DNA from: Planctomycetota bacterium
GTDB lineage: Bacteria; Planctomycetota; UBA1135; GCA-002686595
NCBI GenBank assembly: GCA_027623615.1
Contig: JAQBVH010000038.1
Location: 1 to 11,278, forward strand
Direction of reading: 5' to 3'
Length of the DNA: 11,278 nt
Positions 6,637 to 11,278 of the stretch are shown piece by piece; position 1 is the first letter of the stretch; each line of letters begins with the position of its first letter. A model generated the notes under the pieces. That model did not search any database, was not told the origin of the DNA, and worked only from the letters and a program-made list of their open reading frames with translations. A program made the position numbers and the translations under genes.

Positions 6637-7995
6637 ATGAGACCCCTCCTCGGCCAGCCCACTCCCAAGCCCGAAGAGCGGGGTGCTGCCCTACTGCTCT
6701 CGTTCCTCGTCCTGATGGTGATCATCGCGATCGTCTATCAGCTCAACCGTGTGACCGGCACGGATCAGCAGATCGCGGACAAGAACCTGCAGTTGGCGCA
6801 GATCGACAGCTCGATCCGCTCGGCGATCCTCGAGGTGCTCGAGCAGCTACGCGAGGACGGCGAGCTGCGCTTGGGCTCGGACGAGGGCGGCGCGGCACCC
6901 GAGGGGGTGCCGGACATAGGGGGCGACGCAGAGGGCAGCGCTGCCGAGTCGAACCCCGACGCCGTCGACTCCCAGATGGACGAGTGGGCCCAGGTCGCCG
7001 CGACTGCGATGGGGGATGTGCAGCTGCGCGTGTTCGTCGAGGACGAGGACCGCAAGTACAACATCCTCAACATGCTCAACGAGGACGAGGAGCTGGCCCA
7101 GCTCGCTTTCGATCGGGTCGCGCGCATCCTCGACTACTGCCGCGAGAACACCGAGGACGACATCTCGAGCTCGGACGCCGAGGAGATGGCGCGGGCCATG
7201 CGCCGGCACATGGCGGAGCGCGACGGCTCGGTCCTCCCGCGCCCGCGGGAGCTGCTCTCGGACAACGAGGAGCGCGACGACGTGGTCGTGCCCCTCTCGA
7301 TGCGCGAGTTCCTGGCGATCGAACCCTTCGAAGCCCACCACTTCCGCGACTACTTCGACACGGACGAGGTGCGCGTGCACGCGATCACCCAGTACCTGAC
7401 CCTCTACACCTCGCCCAGCACAGGCGGCGGCGGCGGGCAGGCGGCGGTGACGGCGCCCGGCGGGCACAACGTGAACCTGAACACGGCGCCCCTGGCCGTC
7501 TTGATGGGCCTGTTCGACTCGCGCGACATCAACGGGCGTTTCTGGGACGACGTGATCGAGTACCGCAACGACGAAGAGGAGGCGCCCCCCGACGTGGAGG
7601 AGGGCGAGGAGATCCTCGACGAGTTCGGCGAACCCATCATTCAGAAGCAGTTCTTCGATTCCCTCGAGGAGCTGAACGAGATCTCCGACTGGGAGGTCCT
7701 CGAGGCAGAGGTCAAGGGCGTGGCCGAGTCCCTGCTGCGGGTCGACAGCGATGTCTTCTCGATCACGATCACCGGCCGTGTCGAGACTGCAAACGAGATC
7801 AACCGCAGAGTCGATTTCCGCAGCCGCCGCGAACAGGAGCTCTACGAGCGCTCGGGCTTGCACCTCGTGCGGACCGTGCGCTCTGTCTACTGGCGACAGA
7901 TCAACGGCGACGAGGTGCAGATGATCCCGCTGATCCCCTGGGAAGTCCTCGACTACGCGCCCCTGCCTGTTCAGGACTACGGGGACGACGACTGA
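6637..7995 (+). CDS. gspK: GspK-like minor pseudopilin of a type II secretion system
   Basis: The 452-residue protein begins with a type IV prepilin-like leader: EERG at 13-16, then a hydrophobic helix of about 20 residues. Prepilin peptidase would cleave after G16. Position +5 is Leu rather than Glu, as is typical of GspK, the pseudopilin that caps the tip. Residues 279-285 read VNLNTAP, the characteristic GspK motif at the start of its helical (SAM-like) domain, followed by a segment resembling GspK repeats up to DVIEYRN. It is longer than usual GspK (about 300-350 residues), with an acidic/Gly-rich insertion near 80-115, a Gly run near 265-270 and an acidic stretch near 310-330. Two secretin lipoprotein genes lie just upstream on the same strand, which supports a secretion role. 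No Shine-Dalgarno is seen. The stop overlaps the next gene by one base (TGATG). The GspK call rests on the leader, NLNTAP and context. Confidence 0.78.
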   Translation: MRPLLGQPTPKPEERGAALLLSFLVLMVIIAIVYQLNRVTGTDQQIADKNLQLAQIDSSIRSAILEVLEQLREDGELRLGSDEGGAAPEGVPDIGGDAEGSAAESNPDAVDSQMDEWAQVAATAMGDVQLRVFVEDEDRKYNILNMLNEDEELAQLAFDRVARILDYCRENTEDDISSSDAEEMARAMRRHMAERDGSVLPRPRELLSDNEERDDVVVPLSMREFLAIEPFEAHHFRDYFDTDEVRVHAITQYLTLYTSPSTGGGGGQAAVTAPGGHNVNLNTAPLAVLMGLFDSRDINGRFWDDVIEYRNDEEEAPPDVEEGEEILDEFGEPIIQKQFFDSLEELNEISDWEVLEAEVKGVAESLLRVDSDVFSITITGRVETANEINRRVDFRSRREQELYERSGLHLVRTVRSVYWRQINGDEVQMIPLIPWEVLDYAPLPVQDYGDDD

Positions 7996-9578
7996 TGGGC
8001 GCTGCGGCCGATCCGGCCCGGCTCGAGGTCTTCCATCACCTGTTCGCCGCCGCTGCCGAGGAGATGGGTGCGTCCCTGATGCGCAGCGCCTTCTCGCAGA
8101 ACATCAAGGAGCGGCGCGACTTCTCCTGCGCCCTCTTCGACGCCGATGGCCACATGGTCGCCCAGGCAGCGCACCTCCCGGTCCACCTCGGCTCCGCGCC
8201 TCCTTCCCTGGCCGCGGCCCGCGCAGCGATCGACATGCGGCCCGGCGACGTGGTCGTGCTCAACGACCCCTACCAGGGCGGCACCCACCTACCGGACATC
8301 ACCCTGGTCGCCCCGGTCTTCCTCCCAGGCGCTCGGACCCCCGACTTCTACAGCGTCAACCGGGCCCACCACGCCGACGTCGGCGGCGCGACTCCCGGCT
8401 CGATGGCTCCGGCTCGCGACGTGCACGGCGAAGGCCTGCGCATCCCGCCGGTGCGCTTGGTGCGCGGCGGCGCGATCGATCGCGAGGTGCTCGCGCTGCT
8501 GCTCGCGAACATGCGCGTACCGGCCGAGCGCGAGGGCGATCTTCTGGCTCAATGGGCCGCGAGCCGCGTCGGCGCCGAGCGCCTGCTGGAGATGGTCGCC
8601 GAGCATGGTCGCGAGGAGGTCGTGCGCTATGGCGCGGCCCTGCGCAACTGGACCGCGGACCTGATGCGCGTCCTGCGACGGTCGCTGCCCTTGGGCGAGG
8701 CCGCGTTCGAGGATCACCTCGAGTGGCCTGCCGCCCCCGGCGGCCGGGTGCACGTGCGCCTGAAGGTCACGTTCCCGCGACGCGGGAAGCTGCGCTTCGA
8801 CTTCACCCAGAGCGATCCGGTCTCGGACGGCCCGGTCAACACCGTGCGCGCCGTCACGGTCTCCGCGGTGTTCTACGTGCTGCGCCTGCTCCTGCCGCCG
8901 GGGACGCCGACCAACGAGGGCGTGCTGCGCGACGTCGAGATCCTCACCCGGCCCGGCACGATCTGCGACGCGGTCTACCCCGCGCCTGTCGCAGCCGGGA
9001 ACGTCGAGACCTCCCAGCGACTCGTCGACGTCTGCCTGGGGGCCCTGGCCCAGCTCGTACCGAATCGCATCCCGGCCGGTTCCGCAGGGACGATGAGCAA
9101 CCTGACCTTCGGCGCGAGCGACGGCTCCTTCGCCTACTACGAGACGATCGGCGGCGGCGCCGGCGGTGGTCCCGAGGGTCCCGGCGCCCACGCGCTGCAG
9201 ACTCACATGACGAACACGCGCAACACGCCGATCGAGGCCCTCGAGAACGACCTGCCCGTGCTCGTCGTGGCCACGGACGTGCGGCGCGGGAGCGGCGGCG
9301 CGGGTGCGGCGCCCGGCGGTGACGGGATTCGCAAGCGCCTGCACTTCTTCGCGCCGGTGCGGGTCAGCTTCATCGGCGATCGCCAGGAGACCGGGCCGGC
9401 GGGTAGCGTAGGCGGCTGCTCCGGCGAGCCGGGAACGGTGCGCATGCGCCCCCTCGGCGCGCGACGCGATCGACCCCTGGGCAGCAAGGTCTCCCTCGAC
9501 CTCGCCGTCGGCGACGAGCTCGAGATCCACACGCCCGGGGGCGGTGGGCACGGGCGCGTCACGGCGCGTCGTCGCTGA
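7995..9578 (+). CDS. hyuB: hydantoinase B / 5-oxoprolinase-type subunit
   Basis: The 527-residue protein is full length for the HyuB family (PF02538), soluble subunits that act with an ATP-using HyuA subunit in opening hydantoin, 5-oxoproline or related lactam rings. Characteristic motifs are present in order: EEMGASLMRSAFSQNIKERRDFS near the N-terminus, NDPYQGGTHLPD (90-101), NRAHHADVGG (122-131), YETIGGGAGGG (382-392), HMTNTRNTPIEALE from about 404, and the C-terminal TPGGGGHG (513-520). The family N-terminus supports ATG 7995, although the frame is open far upstream inside the gspK-like gene. That start overlaps the upstream stop by one base, with only GGGGAC as a weak ribosome-binding site, so translation may be coupled. 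No hyuA homologue is in the window; substrate cannot be assigned. The 3' end overlaps the convergent minus-strand gene by 20 bases. Confidence 0.92.
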   Translation: MGAAADPARLEVFHHLFAAAAEEMGASLMRSAFSQNIKERRDFSCALFDADGHMVAQAAHLPVHLGSAPPSLAAARAAIDMRPGDVVVLNDPYQGGTHLPDITLVAPVFLPGARTPDFYSVNRAHHADVGGATPGSMAPARDVHGEGLRIPPVRLVRGGAIDREVLALLLANMRVPAEREGDLLAQWAASRVGAERLLEMVAEHGREEVVRYGAALRNWTADLMRVLRRSLPLGEAAFEDHLEWPAAPGGRVHVRLKVTFPRRGKLRFDFTQSDPVSDGPVNTVRAVTVSAVFYVLRLLLPPGTPTNEGVLRDVEILTRPGTICDAVYPAPVAAGNVETSQRLVDVCLGALAQLVPNRIPAGSAGTMSNLTFGASDGSFAYYETIGGGAGGGPEGPGAHALQTHMTNTRNTPIEALENDLPVLVVATDVRRGSGGAGAAPGGDGIRKRLHFFAPVRVSFIGDRQETGPAGSVGGCSGEPGTVRMRPLGARRDRPLGSKVSLDLAVGDELEIHTPGGGGHGRVTARRR

Positions 9579-10005
9579 GCTGCCTGGCCAGGGCGTCCAG
9601 GGAGTCTTCCAGCTGCTGGCCGACCAGCCGCTCCCTCAGGAGCAGGCCTGCCCAACGCGCGAAGGGGTCGAGACCGTAGTGCTCGACGTCGGACCAGGTC
9701 ACCCTGACACCGGCGCCGACTTCGTCCTGCTCGACCAGCAGCGCCGCGCGCCGGCGTCGGCCGCCCGTGACCTCGTACCACACTCCACGCTCGTTCACGC
9801 TCGTGCGCATCAGTCGGCCGCTCCGTGCCGGCTTCCAGGAGCACCACGGCGGGGAGCGCTGCAGGGCTCCCACGGCGGCGAGGACGCGCTCAGGAGTCGT
9901 GCCGAGGTGCGTCTCGCGTACGACCTCCGAGCGGCCCGGCAAGGCCAGGCCGACGGCGAGCAACGCCAGGCCGACCACACCGGTCGCCGTCAGGAGCTTG
10001 CGCAT
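9559..10005 (-). CDS. membrane-anchored SRPBCC-like (polyketide cyclase family-like) protein
   Basis: The chosen start (ATG, complement of 10003-10005) gives 148 residues: MRKLL, a transmembrane helix at about 5-22, then LPGRSEVVRETHLGTTPERVLAAVG. That layout (short N-terminal anchor, then a strand and 'PERV' helix, then a Trp-rich PPWCSW at 52-57) resembles polyketide cyclase/SRPBCC ligand-binding proteins with an N-terminal anchor. The later WYEVTGG, VRVTWSDVEHYG and a C-terminal helix fit the family fold. Similarity is of pattern only, and function and ligand are unknown. The frame is open 50 codons further upstream, but that part is Arg/Pro-rich with no signal features, so the shorter form is preferred. 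The gene is convergent with and overlaps the hyuB-like gene by 20 bases, and is divergent from purA. Confidence 0.65.
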   Translation of the reverse strand: MRKLLTATGVVGLALLAVGLALPGRSEVVRETHLGTTPERVLAAVGALQRSPPWCSWKPARSGRLMRTSVNERGVWYEVTGGRRRRAALLVEQDEVGAGVRVTWSDVEHYGLDPFARWAGLLLRERLVGQQLEDSLDALARQLSDDAP

Positions 10006-10011
10006 GGGCCG

Positions 10012-10017
10012 AGAGTA
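10012..10017 (-). promoter_or_regulatory. possible -10 element of the SRPBCC-like gene
   Basis: Read on the minus strand, TACTCT (a TANNNT -10 match) ends only 6 bases before the ATG at 10005. Transcription from it would begin at or next to the start codon, giving a leaderless mRNA. No ribosome-binding site lies between. No clear -35 box is seen. The 162-base gap up to purA (10006-10167) must also hold the purA promoter, which I cannot recognise. Confidence 0.25.
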
Positions 10018-10167
10018 CGCCCGCCCGGTGGGGGACGCGAAAAGCGCTTGTGGGCATTCGCGCGGCCGGTGAGAATCCTCCGCCCAGCAGCGCCCTCCCG
10101 GCGACGCGTCGCGTGCGTCCCAGGGCGCTGTCTTCCTGTTCCAGCCCCCTCCCAAGAAGCCAAATTC

Positions 10168-11278
10168 ATGCCCTCACTCAGCATCTTCGGAGCCCAATGG
10201 GGTGACGAAGGCAAGGGCAAGCTGATCGACGTGCTCGCCGTCAACCAGGACCTGGTGGTCCGGTATCAGGGCGGCGCCAACGCTGGTCACACCGTCGTCG
10301 TCAAGGACGAGAAGTACGTCCTGCACCTCATCCCCTCCGGCATCCTGCACGAGGGCAAGCGCAACGTGATCGGGGGCGGCGTCGCGGTCGATCCCATCAA
10401 GCTGCTGGAGGAGATCGACGGGCTCGCCGAGCGCGGGGTCGTGATCACCCCCGACCGCCTGCGCCTGGCTGCGAACGCTCACGTGATCTGCGAGCACCAC
10501 AAGCGCGTGGATGGTCTGGCCGAGCGCTGGAAGGGCGAGGGGCGCATCGGCACGACCGGTCGCGGGATCGGGCCCTGCTACTCGGACAAGGCCTCGCGCA
10601 CCGGTCTGCGCATCTGCGATCTGATCGACCCTGAACGCCTCCGCGCGCGCCTGCAGCCGGCGCTGGCGGAGAAGAACGCCCTGATCGAGGGTACCTACGG
10701 CCAGCCCCCGATCGACCTCGAGACCGAGCTCGAGCGCTACGCCTCCGCCGGCGATCGGCTGCGCCCGTTCGTGTGCGACACGGGCGCGGAGATCCGGCAG
10801 GCCTACCGTGACGGGGCGAACATCCTCTTCGAGGGTGCCCAGGGCGTCCTGCTCGACATCGACCACGGGACGTATCCGTTCGTGACCTCCTCGAACACCG
10901 GCGTGGGCGGCATCGCCTCCGGCGCCGGCTTCCCGCCACGCCAGATCGAGCGTGCCGTCGGGATCGCGAAGGCGTACACGACGCGGGTCGGTGAGGGACC
11001 CTTCCCGACCGAGCTCGACAGCGACCTCGCCACGGCGATTCGCGACGCCGGCAACGAGTACGGCAGCACGACCGGGCGCCCGCGACGCGCCGGCTGGTTC
11101 GACGCGGTGGCCGTGCGCTACGCCCTCGAGCTGTGTGGTGCGGACGCCTGGATCGCGACCAAGCTCGATGTGCTGACCGGCATGGGCGAGCTCTCCGTCG
11201 CGGTCGCCTACCGCTACCGCGGCGACACCTACGATCGCTATCCGGCGCACCTGCCTGGCATCGAGGAGGTCGAGCCGA
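10168..11278 (+). CDS. purA: adenylosuccinate synthetase, 3' end missing
   Basis: PurA catalyses the GTP-dependent condensation of IMP with aspartate to adenylosuccinate, the first committed step to AMP, in the cytoplasm. The visible 370 residues (family about 430) carry all key motifs seen this far: FGAQWGDEGKGK (7-18) with the catalytic base D13 and the P-loop, GGANAGHT (35-42) with catalytic H41, GTTGRGIGP (128-136), FEGAQG at 221-226 with the signature LDIDHGTYPFVTSSNT just after it, TTRVGEGPFPTE (271-282), and TTGRPRRAGWFD. Residue numbers of D13 and H41 match the E. coli enzyme, confirming ATG 10168. Only a weak AAGAAG precedes the start. The gene is cut by the window end, not damaged. 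It is divergent from the SRPBCC-like gene and unrelated in function to the neighbours. Confidence 0.98.
   Translation, partial: MPSLSIFGAQWGDEGKGKLIDVLAVNQDLVVRYQGGANAGHTVVVKDEKYVLHLIPSGILHEGKRNVIGGGVAVDPIKLLEEIDGLAERGVVITPDRLRLAANAHVICEHHKRVDGLAERWKGEGRIGTTGRGIGPCYSDKASRTGLRICDLIDPERLRARLQPALAEKNALIEGTYGQPPIDLETELERYASAGDRLRPFVCDTGAEIRQAYRDGANILFEGAQGVLLDIDHGTYPFVTSSNTGVGGIASGAGFPPRQIERAVGIAKAYTTRVGEGPFPTELDSDLATAIRDAGNEYGSTTGRPRRAGWFDAVAVRYALELCGADAWIATKLDVLTGMGELSVAVAYRYRGDTYDRYPAHLPGIEEVEP

Noticed and set aside
6984..7994. In-frame upstream extension of the hyuB-like gene through the gspK-like gene
   Set aside because: The extension is Arg/Gly/Ala-rich noise in a different frame from a well-supported GspK-like protein; the HyuB family N-terminus begins at 7995.
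10174..11250. 358-codon minus-strand frame opposite purA
   Set aside because: Antisense shadow; the plus strand encodes an adenylosuccinate synthetase with all catalytic motifs.

Overview
The window is GC-rich bacterial DNA with G or C at most third codon positions and tightly packed genes. It comes from a Gram-negative (two-membrane) organism: it encodes two outer-membrane secretin-type lipoproteins and a GspK-like minor pseudopilin. Shine-Dalgarno sequences are mostly weak or absent and long antisense open frames are common, as expected at this GC content. The phylum cannot be fixed from the sequence alone. A Planctomycetota-like or other deep-branching high-GC Gram-negative lineage is a guess.

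Left part (1-2762): the last codons of rpsO (ribosomal protein S15), a 336-base spacer with three hairpins, then a complete pnp (polyribonucleotide phosphorylase) with an unusual Arg/Asp/Gly-rich tail. rpsO-pnp is a classic conserved gene pair in RNA metabolism. No U-tract terminator lies between the two genes, so they may be co-transcribed, with the leader hairpins as candidate processing or autoregulation sites. A strong intrinsic terminator closes the unit just after pnp.

Middle (2763-7995): first a small exported protein of unknown function (3015-3476) followed by a terminator-like hairpin. Then comes a compact secretion-type cluster: two tandem, overlapping genes for short secretin-domain lipoproteins (3746-5137 and 5137-6519), clearly duplicates of one another, then a gene for a large GspK-like type II secretion minor pseudopilin (6637-7995). 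No secretion ATPase, inner-membrane platform, major pseudopilin or prepilin peptidase gene is present here, so these would be satellite parts of a machine encoded elsewhere, or a variant machine. This paired-secretin plus GspK cluster is the most unusual feature of the window.

Right part (7995-11278): a hydantoinase B/5-oxoprolinase-type gene overlaps the gspK-like stop codon by one base and has no hyuA partner in the window. A convergent minus-strand gene for a membrane-anchored SRPBCC-like protein overlaps the hyuB-like 3' end by 20 bases. Divergent from it is purA (adenylosuccinate synthetase), cut by the window end. No tRNA or rRNA genes, CRISPR arrays, insertion sequences or phage genes were found.
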